Source: Palaemon carinicauda (taxonomy: Eukaryota; Arthropoda; Malacostraca; Decapoda; Palaemonidae). From it: DNA of 64,000 bases. The position numbers and the translations under genes are program-made. The notes beneath the pieces are model-generated. The model saw only the letters and a program-made list of their open reading frames with translations, was not told the origin of the DNA and did no database searches. Position 1 is the stretch's first letter; each line of letters begins with the position of its first letter. This document shows, one piece after another, positions 9,488 through 21,395 of the stretch. The stretch lies in NCBI RefSeq assembly GCF_036898095.1, contig NC_090763.1:53660968-53724967 (forward strand), in the 5' to 3' direction.

Positions 9488-10247
9488 GTAAGTTATTGTT
9501 TTTTTTTAAATTTGGGTTTTCATGGTGCACCAGGTTAAATGCAGTGGTGAGAGAGCTGGATATATTCCTAGCATTCCATGCAACTTTTTTCTCTGGTATA
9601 TTTAGCAGTATTTATACCTTTGAAATGGTGCTTTCAGGAGCATTTCACTGGGCGACACAGGTTCCTCGCCCAGAAATAGATTTTTCCTTCGTCAAAATCC
9701 CGTTTTTGGGTCTTGTATTTCAAGTATGCTAAACAATTTAACTAAAGCATGCTGTACTTATGAATTTTTGGTCAATATGTATGTGTTTGTGCAATATCCC
9801 AGTGCATAGTTTCTTGAATCTCTACTCATTTCTCAATAAGTTTAATTGATATTTATTAAATGAGCTTCAGGATTAATCTTTTTTAAACTCCACTCAGCTT
9901 ATGTCTTGACTACTGTATGCACAAAGTGAAGCCTGTACCTTTATTAAAGTCAATGATTACCATGTAAAATATTTTATATTTTTGTTGATAAAATTAACAG
10001 TTATTACTATTTTCTTTGCAAGGGGGCACATTATTACAACTTTTTTTTTTCCCACAAGAGGCCACTAGCAAAACCATAGAGGTTTGCATCTATGAATTAT
10101 GTAACATTTTATGCACATTCATATGAATTAATTCTATACTAATGATGGACAGCCCCCCCCCAAAAAAAAAAAAAAAATATATACATTTCTTTGCTCATCA
10201 GCTGATGTTAATGTTTGTGGACTTTCAACTACTTTAATTTTTCACAG

Positions 10248-10290
10248 GTGGATGTTCCTGAAAAGCCCAAAGAGAAAGATGTCTCATCAG
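10248..10290 (+). CDS. Probable short exon, unrecognised plus-strand gene
   Basis: Acceptor tttttcacag ends at 10247 and donor gtacct begins at 10291. Frame 1 reads VDVPEKPKEKDVSS, a charged linker, and leaves phase 1, which joins the terminal exon at 10700 in frame. Together with the microexon it forms a consistent tail of the plus-strand gene. Confidence 0.5.
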
Positions 10291-10699
10291 GTACCTAGTA
10301 CACCACTGTAATTTTTACAGGACAATGGATCTTGATCTTGGTAAAAGCCCTTCAACATCAGATGGATCCCTATCTGCCTCTCCTTTTCAGTGGCTCCTCT
10401 TGGGATGAAAAGTAAACTAGAATCTCTGAATAACAACTACTAGTTGACTTTTTACAAAGATGTAACTGATCCCTGATCCCTGCACTTATGAAGAATTTTT
10501 TTATGTTTGTCTGCCCTGTGAAATTTTCTTCTCAGATTCATGTAAATGTGCAAAATACTCGGAAAATATATTGTTTCCCATAGAATTATTATTTCGTATT
10601 CATAGATTAAATGTATCCATAGTTTTCTAAAGATGCATATCAAATTATTCTCTGTGTAGGTTACCTGGTGGTCTTTCACCTCTAATTTTTTTTTTCCAG

Positions 10700-10761
10700 C
10701 TTGGGTAGAACCTACAAATAATGTTTCGGTATCATACTTGAAAATAATGTCCTTTACGTAA
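10700..10761 (+). CDS. Probable terminal coding exon, unrecognised plus-strand gene
   Basis: A strong polypyrimidine tract and ccag acceptor end at 10699. Joined to the phase-1 end of the preceding exon it reads A-WVEPTNNVSVSYLKIMSFT followed by TAA at 10759-10761. I do not see a convincing AATAAA just downstream. The gene would be convergent with the FAM149 gene. Confidence 0.45.
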
Positions 10762-12029
10762 GCTGCAACACATTTTTAGTACTGGTGCTACCAAAAAATA
10801 CTCCTGCACAAAGGTTGCTCAGGTTCTTCAGTTGTACTAGGTATGTGTGTGTACATGTGTATCATTTCTGTTTATTTCTATAGTCTTTGGTAAAGTTTTT
10901 GCATTTCTTTTTACAACTTAGTTTTGGTGTCTGAGTTGGAAAGGCCTAAGCTTGGCCAAACTAACATTAATATTAGTCACATTATAAAAATATTTTAACG
11001 TAGTTGATATAAAATTTGTTATTTAATTTTTTTTTCCTAACTATACAAACCTGAGTCCTTTAATAAGAGCATGACTTCAGCAAAGATGGAACGATCTTTA
11101 AAAATTTAACTATTTATAGTGATTACAACTATTTGAGGCTAATCTAAAAAGCTCATATGGGCCGTACATAAGACTTAGGAAATCGGTCACATCCTACTCT
11201 GGGGGACTCGGGTTCTGTGGGGGGCAAAACTGGTTGAAGCTTCTCACGAGCATAAATTTTCGCAACTACTTCCATGAGAAGGAAAGGTCTAAATTTCCAC
11301 TCTTGAGACCTGGCTTAGGAAGAATAAAAACTCCAGTGTTAATTGTAGAGGCTTCAATCAGAGAAGCATCCCTTTGATGACACTAATTGCAGAGGATGGT
11401 CTACTTCCCCTGGTAAACAGCTGCAGATGACGTTCGCAGGTATCCAGACGTCTGCGCAGTATCTCGTAAAAACCTTTCTTTTTGGAATAGATGCTGAATA
11501 GGCTTCACCCATCAAGTCAGGTGACTCGACCGAGTATTGATACTTTTGAAGGTTGGGTGGACAGAGAAGAGTAGGCCACGAGTAATTCTCTCGACACCTC
11601 GATCAGGAGCAACAGCAGATCTGGATACCATTCAACATGCTACCAACTAAGAGCCTCCAAGGTATTCCCAAGACTCCATGTCAACAAGACACTATTCCTG
11701 AACGTGCATTTATTTACCATGTAAAAAAAAAACTGTGCTAGACAATCCATACTTACTGTTGATGTTTGCTATAAACATTGTATTGTTGCTTATCATTGCT
11801 ACTGAGTGCCCTATAGACTCTTGGAAAACTTGGTGTCAGGAATGCTGCGCACATTTTCAACAGGTTATGCAGAAGTTTATCTTCTTAAGACCACACCTCT
11901 TTAGCAACTTGAATCCCTGTCTTCTTTGAGTCAAGTGGAACTTCCTTGATGAATATTTTGATGTTTGGCCACGAAACAAGATCATCCTGTACCCCTTGCT
12001 TCACTGAGATTACATGGTAAATGAAATCA

Positions 12030-12434
12030 CTAGCTACTGACCAGCCATGTGTCAGACAAACTGAAACGATCGCAGTTGGGGACGCTTGTGTGGGACGAAT
12101 TTCTCAATGGAAAAATGTCCCAGAAGACATTGTTGCCACCGAGCTGAGAGTCCTTGCTTGAACAGAAACAAAAGTGCCACCTCTTTGAGCCTGCTGATGC
12201 AATTGTCTGATGAACAGACTCGAGGCTGCTGTATCTATTAGCATGGCCAGGTACTTCACCCTCTGCTTTAGTGTGAGAGACTAATTCCACAATTACTACA
12301 ATCCCAGGATTGTGATGTAATGCGAGTATTCTGTCTCGATCCTGAAGCATCTGCCTCTTGAATGTGGCCAGGATCAGCCAGTCGTCGAAATACCTCAAGA
12401 GATAATTGTTAAAGTGGTTCCAAGCCGAGATCAC
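12030..12434 (-). pseudogene. RT fragment of relic G
   Basis: 134 codons with LLRYFDDWLILA, the catalytic Y-x-D-D of DIRS RT (YLDDWLL in copies A and B). Downstream residues are only weakly alignable and no RNase H motif survives cleanly. Stops on both sides show decay. Confidence 0.65.
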
Positions 12435-13899
12435 GGGTATTACAAGTGATCAGTTACTGTTTTCACTTTGAAGAGAATTTGATAAACAAACGAACAAAGG
12501 TTAATGACTGGTCTTTGAACCCCAGTCACTGTCTCCACCTGTAGAAACATGGAGAACTATTTTCAATAACTTCGAGAGCATTCTTGTTTTTGTCACTTTC
12601 GCTTTTAGAGGTTTTGTGGATTTTGGATGGTAAGTCTTAGAACACCATCAGAGTGCAAGTAAGAGGAGGATATGAACTATGAAGGGCAGGTGGTATTTGT
12701 CTGGCTCCTACCACACACTGCTCTGCTCTGTTGCTCCATCTTCGCCTGGAGGGGGAAGGATTGTCGACTTCAGCTAAGCTAATCCTTCCTCTGCACTGCC
12801 TTAACTGACTGGTCAGGTTTGGTGCAAAAGGGTGAAACGCTGTCTACACTTTACTTGAGAAGAGGAAGTGGCTAGAGGTCCTGATTGGGCTTTATAGGCA
12901 GTCATAGCTTCTTTAAAGCCAATCCCAAGGGTGGTTGCAGTCACTTTTAAAGGTAACTGCATGGGGGACGAGGGAGTGAGTAATGGCTAGCCTTCGTCTA
13001 CCATTACCTCTATATTCCTCTGAGGAAAGAGAGCTGTAGCTTCCAGTACTGAAGCTTTCCTCAGTGAAAATATTGACTCTTGTCCAGTTTGCTTGGAGAA
13101 TCGGAAAAAGACTGCATCCTTCCTCTTCAAAACCCAGTCTGCCCATTAATTCGTTAATGTGCCATGAAGGATACCGCTTTCACACCAGACAGAACCAACT
13201 TTCTGTACTTCACCGTCTCTGGATGTGACAAGTCTTAGTGACTGCACTCTTGAAAACTTATTTATCCAGGAATTCTGGCAACAAACTTGAAAGCTGAGAA
13301 AACCGTGCCTTCATCTTGATTCTCTGCACAAGCAAACCTGCAGTAGATGAAAACTGGGATCAGTGGAAAGAGAATACAGGTTTGCATGCTTGGGCATATA
13401 AAATCTGTTATGACTGCAGTGAATTTCTACCATGGCAACCTAAGGAAGGTCTGATCTTTGGTAGGCACTAAAATACCAATTAATGGCAGTCAAATCTCTT
13501 TTCACATGAATTGCTAACTTTTCCAAGTTCATTAATATTAGAGTGCAAGAACATTGTTTGTCAAACACTGCATTGGGAATCTCCTGCTCTGCTGGCGCAG
13601 TACTGGATGAGCATTGAAACTAGAAGACTTCGTTTCTTGCAAGGGAGGAGGTCTCTGCACATACTTTGGAATGTTGGAAAAGTGTCGCCCTTCCTACAGT
13701 TTACACAATGCAGACCAAGAGTGGAACAAGTATACCTGGAAGAAGTTGAAGGGGATCTGATCAACGTTGACTTCGTGAGCTGAACTACTTTTACCACCTA
13801 TCCCAAGACAGAACAAGTACCACCACGAACTTTAGCCTCTGAAGAACATAAAGGTGAGCTATGTATCAGGCGGTAAAGAACCTAGTCTTCCATCATGCG

Positions 13900-15236
13900 C
13901 ACGTGAGGGGGCATCTCTATGTTCATAGGAGTGCTGAGTGGTCTTGGGAGGTCACTTGTTGTTACTGGTTACACGAGTGAGTGAGAATTACACGAGCAAG
14001 TGGGAACTAACTTGCACGGATTGGTCACACAGGGAAGAACAGATGACAGATGATAACATTCCCTCAAGCATAAGCATGTGGGAGTGTCACTGATGCCTCA
14101 GGGGCCATGAAAATAATGATTAAGTGGTTGCTGATCAAGAAAAGATCAGTCACAAGTAGACAGAGGATTGTATTTCCGATCAAGTGAGGGAAAATCTGCC
14201 ACTCCTAATAGTAGAGAGAAATTACTGGTTTCTGTCTTCCCACCACAAGCCGATATCTCTCGCTTTGGTACTGCAGCAACTCGAGTGAACCTCAATTATC
14301 AATAGGAAAGACCACTAGTAGCAAGAGCATTAAATCCTGTACTATAGCCCATTGTACCTTTTTTGTCTGGGTAGGTTCCTGATATAATATCGATATAATA
14401 TCACTTCTCTAGGGTTTATTTCAAGGAAAGAAAGGCTCAAAGGCTCTTGCAACTCCTGTTGATTGTTTTTTTGGGGCCTCTGACAAATTCCTTCTGGGCA
14501 GATTGTCTGAATGACCAGCTGTAGGCAAGGCAGAAAAAGTACAGGAGAAAGAAGTGAGCACATGCTGCTTCTTGCCAGCTGCCTTTGTGGTAGAGGTCTT
14601 GGAGGCAAACAACGAAAATCTTGTGGTGGAAAAGGCTAAATGGGACTCGTCTACATTATTGGAGGAAGAGGCCAAGTGAGAGTCTTCAACAGTGTCGAGA
14701 CCACATTAACAGGCGTCATGTCACTCAATACCTCATGGTTGCTGCTAGAGATAGATACATTGGGAATGTTAGAGGTCCTGGCAAGGCCACACTCTTCTCT
14801 AGTCCAGGTCATAGTCGTTGGGCAGAAGACAGCAATAGGAAAGCCTTGTGGTAAGAGTACTGTATTACTTTTACCAGGGGGGAAGATGATACTTATTCTT
14901 TCAGTGGGGAAAGCCCAGAGAGAGAGAGCTAGCTCTTCCAAAGAATTCCCCCCTAGAGGTCCCAACTCTAAAGGAATCCAAGGGAGACAATAGATAAAAC
15001 AGAGTGCAAAGAAAAGGGAGAGCAATAGAGCTTCTGTGAAATCACCAGCTCTGATACCAAACTTTACTCACAGCAGAAGAGAAGAGGACCTGCACTGATC
15101 ACAAGATGACTATGAACAGTCATGCTCTTGAAAAAAGATGTACACAGTGTGGATCTACAGCAAATTTAGACTTGAACCTGCCACACTTATCACCAGGGTT
15201 ACCCGGGCATAACTGCACATCAACACAAGTCTCCAT
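13900..15236 (-). pseudogene. gag remnant of relic G
   Basis: An ATG at 15236 opens a short frame containing CGRFKSKFAVDPHC, equivalent to the VDPHTxCSxC segment of family-1 Gags. It stops after 39 codons. A second piece (14421-14675) contains DESHLAFSTTR and a Lys-rich stretch resembling the C-terminal region of other Gags. Frames are broken several times. Confidence 0.5.
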
Positions 15237-15291
15237 TTAACTGCAAATGAAAAGAAATCACAAATTTTTAGTAATTTGTATTTTTCCTAAC

Positions 15292-15480
15292 TGTACTTAA
15301 CCTCGAACTACTTTCTTAGGAGGATCTGGGATCTCCTCAATCACCGACCAAGAATTTTGCGTAGTCCCACCTCTCTCCATTACCTTGTCGGAGCGGAAGG
15401 ATACTCGCCCTAGGGCGACCCGGGGTCAGCGCGCGAGGCTGCGCTTGTTAGATCGTCAGTAAGCGTATGTAAAGTCCTCC
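15292..15480 (+). repeat. Left ITR of element B (3' end of the element)
   Basis: Matches the reverse complement of about 20045-20220 with scattered substitutions and a small length difference; both contain the GACCCGGGGTCAGCGCG block and the GAGGCTGCGCTTGTTAGATC block. Confidence 0.8.
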
Positions 15481-15527
15481 TCAAACTCCTGTAAGATACT
15501 CTGGGTAGGATGGGTGAGCCATAACCC

Positions 15528-15560
15528 GAAAGTAGTTCGAACTACTTTCTTAGGAGACTT
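15528..15560. repeat. ICR candidate of element B
   Basis: Perfect palindrome AGTAGTTCGAACTACT followed by TTCTTAGGAG, repeating the start of the left ITR. It lies where ICRs occur in family 1 but lacks the extra outer-end sequence, so it may be a collapsed ICR. Confidence 0.4.
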
Positions 15561-15984
15561 ATACCTTAGGAGGAGGGAGTGGCTTACAGTTTGGAATATT
15601 CAAAACTTCCTGGGGCACACGACCTAGATAGGAGGCTAGGTCCCAGGGAGAGGTAGGAGAGTAGGGGAAAGCACGCAAAAGTCTACCTTATGTACAACTC
15701 ACCTTGAATTATAATCCAGACATGGAGTGCCTCAACGTCCCACTCTCGCATGGAAGGAGGATAGTGAAAAGGATGGGATACAGGAAAAAAGGAGGGATAG
15801 CCAGGAAGGAACCTGTGTCGCTTACGATTACTTCCCATGGGCTACCCGGGGCCCAAACCACTAAACTTGCTGCATAGCTGAAATGACCGGCCCAATGGAG
15901 AAGGCATCCAGGGACTTTCTTGTACAGTCCTTGAGGTAATGGGCTGTAAAGGTGGACTGTCTGGATTAAGTGCCAGCCCGTAAG

Positions 15985-16922
15985 ATTTGGCCCACTGCCA
16001 TGTTAGTGTCAAAGACGAACATCCTGGGCTCCCGGGGTCCCAGGCACCATGTAGCCATCACTCTCGTAAGCCCTTTTTATAACCTGATGGAGCCAGAAGG
16101 ATATAGTATTTTTGGAAACCGCCTTCTTGACCGGACCTGTGGAAATGAACAAACTCATGATGGCTGGCCTGTGTTTGGAAGTCTACTGAGGTATTTCCTG
16201 ATAGTCCTTGCCGGGCACAAACGCAGGTCTTCCGGGTTGTCCAAGCACGGAATCGCTGGGATGGAGAATTCCTCGAACCGAGGGTCCGCAATTGTAGGGT
16301 TCTGGGTCTTTCCGCAATTGTAGGGTTCTGGGTCTTAACCATGAATTCGGGCATCGGGCAAGAACTTAAACGACATGGCCTTCCAACCTTTCAAGTGTGA
16401 GACCTCGAAGGACAAGCCGTGGAGCTCGCTCACCTGTTTGGCCGAGGCAAGGGCCAACAAGGAGACTGCTTTGAGGGTGAGGTCCTTGTCCAGAAGTTCT
16501 TTAAGCAGTTCGAAGGGAGGCCTCGAGAGAGCCCTGAGAACCTTGGCCACATCCCACTGGGGGACCCTCGAGGAACGGGGGTCACAAGACTGTTCAAAGT
16601 CAGCGATATTGTGGACCGAAGCGTCTAAGGGCCGCAGATTCTGAGAGGCACACTACTTAACAAACGTTTCCCATTTTGCCTGGTACACAACGCACGAGGA
16701 TTTTTGGTGATATCCCGACATCCTGTCAGCAGTCTTGTCCGAGAAGCCTTCCCTCCTTAGCAGTCGCTTGATAACCTCCATGTGTGTAGCCTCAGGCCTT
16801 GGGAGTTTTCGTGTCGCCTTTGGAAGTGAGGCTGACTTAGCAGGTCTTCTCTTGCTGGCAGGGGCCATGGCGGAAGGGTGGCCAGGTCCTGAAGATCCGT
16901 GAACCACTCCCTGTCTGGCCAC
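15985..16922 (-). pseudogene. Tyrosine recombinase remnant of element B
   Basis: Pieces in three frames match the family-1 YR in order: RLLRREGFSDKTADRM and VYQAKWETF (16653-16922), ELLDKDLTLKAVSLLALASAKQVSELH (16335-16550, with Arg replaced by Gln in the AKRVSE block), and a YLKDC-like tail near 15920-15990. The HxxR box is not clearly preserved. Not functional. Confidence 0.65.
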
Positions 16923-17284
16923 CAGGGCGCTACCAAAGTTATCTTTGTGGACTTGGATTGTCTCAGCCTGTTGAGAACTTGCTTGATGATCCCGAAGGGG
17001 GGAAAGGCGTAGACGTCAAGGCCGTCCCACGAGTGCTGGAAGGCATTCTCGAATGCTGCTGACGGGTCTGGCACCGGGGAGCAGAATACGGGGAGCTGTG
17101 CGTTGTTGAGTCTTGTGGCGAATAGGTCTATCATCGGGGAGCCCCAACGCCGGAGAACTTCCTGTGCCACCTGGGGATGAAGAGAGAATTCTGACCCTAC
17201 CACCTGACCTGCCCTGCTGAGTCCGTCTGCCAGGATGTTCCTCTTTCCTGGAATGAACCTGGCTGTTAGCTGAATGTGGTTCAT
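16757..17284 (-). pseudogene. RNase H end plus MT-like domain of element B
   Basis: Contains the end of RNase H (TARFIPGKRNILADGLSR) followed by the MT-like pieces WGSPMIDLFATRLNN, CSPVPDPSAAF, YAFPPFGIIKQVL and LVAPWWPDREWF. The same F-P-P-F replaces N-P-P-Y as in family 1, so the change is shared by two distant families. Open for 175 codons but cut from RT by a frameshift. Confidence 0.65.
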
Positions 17285-18623
17285 TTTGGCCCATTCCAGG
17301 ATCTGAGCTGTGAGGTTGCAGTTCCCTTGACCTTAAGCCTCCCTGCTTTTTGATGTACGCCACCACCGTGGCGTTGTTGCACATGAATGCCACCGAGTTC
17401 CCCCGGAGTCGACGGCCGAATTCTGCCAGGGCTTTCTGTACTGCCATGAGCTCTAGAAGGTTGATGTGCTGGGTCTTTTCCTCCACTGACCATTTCCCCT
17501 CTGCTGTTTCTCCAAGGAGATGAGCTCCCCACTCCTCTTTTGATGCGTCCGTGAAGAGCAGCATCTCCAGAGGGGCGGAGCCGAACGGGATTCCCTTCGT
17601 GTGACTCCTGTCGGACCACCAGAGAAGCGCGTCCTTGGAGGAAGGGGACACCGGAACTATCTTCTGCAGGGACTCCTCCACTGACCAGAGATCCTTCAGG
17701 TTCCACTGGATTGGTCTTAACTTGAGCCTGCCCTGTGGGACCAATTTTTCAAACGAGACCAGGTGACCCACTAGCCTCTACCAATCTTTGGGCCTCCCAC
17801 CGGAGTGCCAGCTAATAAAGGATGAATCGCCTGGTCTAGGTTGTCCAACCTCCCCTGGGAGGGGAAGGCTCTCGTCAGTTGGGAGTCTAGGACCATCCCC
17901 CAGGTAAGTCATCCTGGTGGTGGGGACTAACTGTGACTTCTCGAGGTTGATCGTGATCCCGAGGTCCTTGCAGAACTGCAACAGAAGTGAGCCTTGAAAC
18001 TTTAAGTCTGCCTCTGAGGCTGAAAGTAGCAACCAGTCGTCGAGGTACCTGATCAGCCTGATGCCCTGTTTGTGTGCCCAGGCCGATAACAGGGTGAACA
18101 CCCTCGTGAATACTTGTGGAGCCGTCGACAGACTGAAGCAGAGGGTCTTGAACTGAAGGGTCTGAGAACCCCACCTTACTCTGAGGAACTTCCTGCTGGA
18201 GGGATGAACGGGAATCTAAAAGTAAGCATCCTTGAGATCCAGGGACATCATGAAATCCCCTTCTCTCAAGGCCGCCAGTACAAGGGGATCTTCTTGATGA
18301 ACTTGTTCAGGGCCAAGAGGTCGATGACTGATCTCCAACCTCCCGTTGCTTTCTCCACCAGGAAGAGCCTGCTGTAGAAACCCGGGGAAGGCTCGTGAAC
18401 GGGTTTTAGGGCTCCCTTGTTCAACATGGCTTCCACTTCTGCTTGCAGGGCTGCTCTTTTCTCCGAGTCCTTGGCCACCAGCCATTCCGCCCGATGTTCG
18501 GAGATCAGCGGGGACGGATCTGACAGGAAGGGAATCCTGTATCCCTCCCTGAGGACCGTCACCGTCCACGGGTCCGCTCCGTTGTCCCGCCATGCTTGCC
18601 AGTATCGTTTGAGGCATCCCCAC
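17016..18623 (-). pseudogene. Reverse transcriptase-RNase H of element B, frameshifted
   Basis: RT fingers at 18266-18562 (GYRIPF, PGFYSRLFLVEKATGGWRSVIDLLALN), then a frame change to SLDLKDAYF, then RYLDDWLLL and INLEKSQLVP (17778-18101), another change, and RNase H (LLFTDASKEEWGAHL, HINLLELMAVQKAL) at 17290-17771. Motif order and spacing match copy A. At least three frameshifts. Confidence 0.75.
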
Positions 18624-18649
18624 CTGTGGCGTGGGAAGGTGTAAGGGGC

Positions 18650-19896
18650 CTATCTCCTCCTAGGAAGACGGTTCGAACGGCCTCTCCTTGCGCCTGAGAA
18701 TTTTGGCCTAAAGGAGGCCTGAGGTTGGGCACCGCTCCTTCTGGAGGGCTGAGGGGATTGGTGCCAAGAAGAGGTAGAAGCCTCCTGCCTAGCTGGGGGT
18801 GAAGAGATACTGTGCAAGGGAACGGAAGCGGCTCCAGCGGCCACCGAGGCAGGTACCAGAGCAGCGACCTTCTTGCTAAATTCACGGCGGTGGCGAACCA
18901 CTGTAATATACCTCTTCCTTGAGGAGCTCCTCTTCTTGTGTCTCCTCCTCGAGGACTTTGACCTCTTCTTGGCCGGGCTGGCGTGGGAGCTCGGTCTCCT
19001 CCTTCTAGACCGCTTCCTCTTGGAGTCTCGTCCACTAGAACTGTCCGAAGAGTAGGAACTGTAGGAGGGGTAGTCGTCCGAAGAATATGAGCTTGCCAAG
19101 TCGTCTGTCTCAACGACGAGTCTCCTAGGGGTCCTTGGTCTGGATATCGGGGTCGAGGGTTCCATGAAGTCCGGTGGAAGCGTAGCCGAGGGCACCAGGG
19201 GTGAGCGGATAGCGGGTCGAGGGGCGAACCATCCTTTGAACTCCTCCTCTTGCCTCATGGGTGACCTGAAGGGCATTCTAGGTGCCATCCACACAATGGA
19301 GTCGGGATCTGACGAACACGTGGGCCGCCTTTCTTTGTCCCGACCACCCCCGTAACCCGCTGAACCTGAAGAACACTGCCACGGTTTGGGGGTAGGTGCT
19401 GTTTCAGGGTTCCCTCACACCAGGTCTTCACTAGAGACAGGTCCTGCAGGCACCAGGCCTTTGTTTACAACACACACTTCCGCCACACTAGCAGACCCCA
19501 CACTCGTCTGCGTAGGCCCCTTTACAACAGATTCCCCGACATCAGACTCGTGGGGAATGGCAATGGGCCGTTTCCCCGCAACGGACTTACCTCGTCCCTT
19601 ACTCTGGGTAGGGGAAGGTGAAGGAGAACATCTCTCCGCCTGCGCTGAGGGCAACGTTTGTGGCGAGGTGAGGCTTGTCGTCTTAGGAGATTTCTGGAAC
19701 GCCTTCTTCTTCTTTTTGGAGAACAAGGTCCACTGCATCTCCAGCCAAGACTCGCACTCCTGGCCCGTGGAGGAAGGTGAACACTTATTCCCCGACACGA
19801 GGAGCACAGCATGTGCGGGTCGACCTCGGGCTTAGAGAGCCAGGCTCCACAAGACTTACCAGCTTGGGGCCCGGAACAGCGACGCTGGGATTCCAT
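18650..19896 (-). pseudogene. gag remnant of element B
   Basis: The start at 19896 reads MESQRRCSGPQAGKSCGAW, with C-x-C pairs and EVDPHMLCSSCRG, the zinc-region hallmark of these Gags. A frameshift near 19780 moves to CESWLEMQWTLFSKKKKK. Further frames contain Arg/Ser-rich tracts (RSRRRRPSSH) and a basic tail near 18650. Confidence 0.55.
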
Positions 19897-20216
19897 AGTG
19901 AAAAGCGAACACGCAAAGGACACAAGAACGTAAGAGAAAGGTGCACAAGGGAACACGTGGGGTGGAGAACACAAAGGAACAAGTGGTACACAAGGTCATC
20001 GGACGGGATAAGTGAGAGAGAGCGGCGAGATTATATCTACGCCACGACCAGATGCTTATTGACGATCTAACAAGCGCAGCCTCACGCGCTGACCCCGGGT
20101 CACCCCAGGGCGAGTATCCTTCCGCCTCGGAGCGCCACGACAAGGTAACGGAGAGAGGGGGAACTACGCAAAATTCTCGGTTGGTGATTGAGGAGATCCC
20201 AGTAGTTCGAGGTAAG

Positions 20217-20366
20217 TACTCCTGTTTGGAACAAAAAGATTATAACAACGCACAGAAAATTCAGCAAGTTTACGTCTGTACTGCTTGCGGCAGAAGTAAA
20301 AAAAATATTGTCTTTACAGTTTTGCTGGTCATGCTCCATTTGAAGGACGATGGTTTATATTAGTGG
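20217..20366 (-). mobile_element. 5' end (ITR) of relic G, separated by element B
   Basis: On the minus strand 20366-20300 reads ...ataaaccatcgtccttc...ggagcatgacc...agcaaaac, matching the opposite end of G (11043-11090: acaaacctgagtccttt...gagcatgactt...agcaaag) at roughly three quarters identity by eye. This supports B having inserted into G. Confidence 0.55.
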
Positions 20367-21281
20367 AGGAACAATCTTGAATAATTTACCCTTTTGCATT
20401 CTTAGTGAATAATTTTACTGTCAGTTTTTGTATGTTTTAAAAATTATTTGCTTAATTATTTACAATTTCCCATCTTGACAATTTTGATGAAAAGAATATA
20501 ATATAAATTTTGAACATGAATTTGTAATATGCAACTGTCATTAATTTCAACATGCAAATTATAATCATATTCTGGTAATTTTTTTCAATATGTACAGTGA
20601 TTAAGTAATAAAGTAAACCCTGCCTACCTGTATTATTATTGAGCCTTTTATGAATCAACATTTTGCATTGATCATGATAGTATCGTTGAAAAAAAAAAAC
20701 CATAACATTAGATAAACTCCTGATCAATGTACATATAGTACATTGTATTATAAGCATTATACAAAGACTGAAATAATGATGCCATCATAGTACCACCTAG
20801 TAGTTACAATGGAAATTAGCAGTGGTAGAGTCTCTATATAAATTTGTATTTAACACTAGATAATAATTTGTGTGATATGACGTAGCACTGAAACACTAGA
20901 TTATCAGTGCTGCTTCATGGCAGTGAAAAAAGAGGGAGCTAAGAGCGATTGTATTACAAGAAAATATTCTGACATAAGGTACAAAGACCTAAGTTGCATT
21001 ATAAAGTTGCAAAAAGTAGTTGGGAGTGTGACACTAAATGTCTACTGGAGGTACCACTATGCCCATTTCAACTACTATCTGACACCATTTTATCTGCAAT
21101 AACAGTCATAAGGTTAAAGCTTTTGTTTATAATTTGTAAGAACACATTCCATATGATTTCTCATGAAGAGATCCAACTGCTACGGCAAAGTGTACAACAC
21201 AAGAACATGAAAAATTTTTAAAATTTTTTCAGAAATATTCCCTGGCAAATAAGCTATGGCCATGAATATGCATACCACCTT
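20367..21281. other. Intergenic / 3'-flanking AT-rich DNA
   Basis: No coding similarity, transposon end or RNA gene seen. It lies downstream of the proposed end of the FAM149 gene and would hold its 3' UTR and polyadenylation signal; I could not choose one. Confidence 0.4.
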
Positions 21282-21395
21282 TTATGCAGTACTTTTGATT
21301 AACTGCGATGCTATGATTTCCAATTTGATTTTTTTTTTTTCATTTTTTGCCAGAGTCTTGTTTCGTTCCTTCTCTGTTTTCAGTGATGGGAATAC
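21282..21395 (-). CDS. Probable terminal coding exon of the FAM149-family gene
   Basis: A strong acceptor (ctatttttcag) precedes 21395. The phase-0 frame reads VFPSLKTEKERNKTLAK then NEKKKIKLEIIASQLIKSTA and stops at 21282-21284. It joins the exon 22988-23044 in phase. A 12-A run inside makes the frame sensitive to length error. Assignment to FAM149 rests on position and strand. Confidence 0.4.
   Translation of the reverse strand, partial: VFPSLKTEKERNKTLAKNEKKKIKLEIIASQLIKSTA

Larger units (their letters stand above)
11035..15290 (-). mobile_element. Old DIRS-type relic G (family 3), main part
   Basis: The left end begins with ctaactatacaaacctgagtc, the family-3 terminus also seen at 20340, 44880 and 52235. 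On the minus strand, reading from the right: a gag N-terminus starting at 15236 (METCVDV..., with KFAVDPHC matching the zinc-region VDPH of other Gags), gag C-terminal traces at 14420-14675, an RT palm with YFDDWLILA at 12030-12434, an MT tail plus YR N-terminal traces around 11400-11660, then the end. Many stops and frameshifts; the YR catalytic half is missing. Its 5' end appears to continue at 20217-20366, beyond inserted element B. Confidence 0.65.
15290..20217 (-). mobile_element. DIRS-type element B (family 2), degraded
   Basis: Inverted ends of roughly 170-190 bp: 15292-15480 (contains CCTCGAACTAC and CGACCCGGGGTCAGCGCGC) and about 20045-20220 in reverse complement with several differences and small indels. 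Minus-strand order is gag (19896 downward), RT, RNase H, MT, YR, as in family 1 but highly diverged and more GC-rich. Several frameshifts interrupt every frame. A palindrome near 15528-15560 (AGTAGTTCGAACTACT followed by a repeat of the left-end sequence) sits where an ICR is expected. B appears to be inserted just upstream of the gag start of relic G. Confidence 0.8.
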
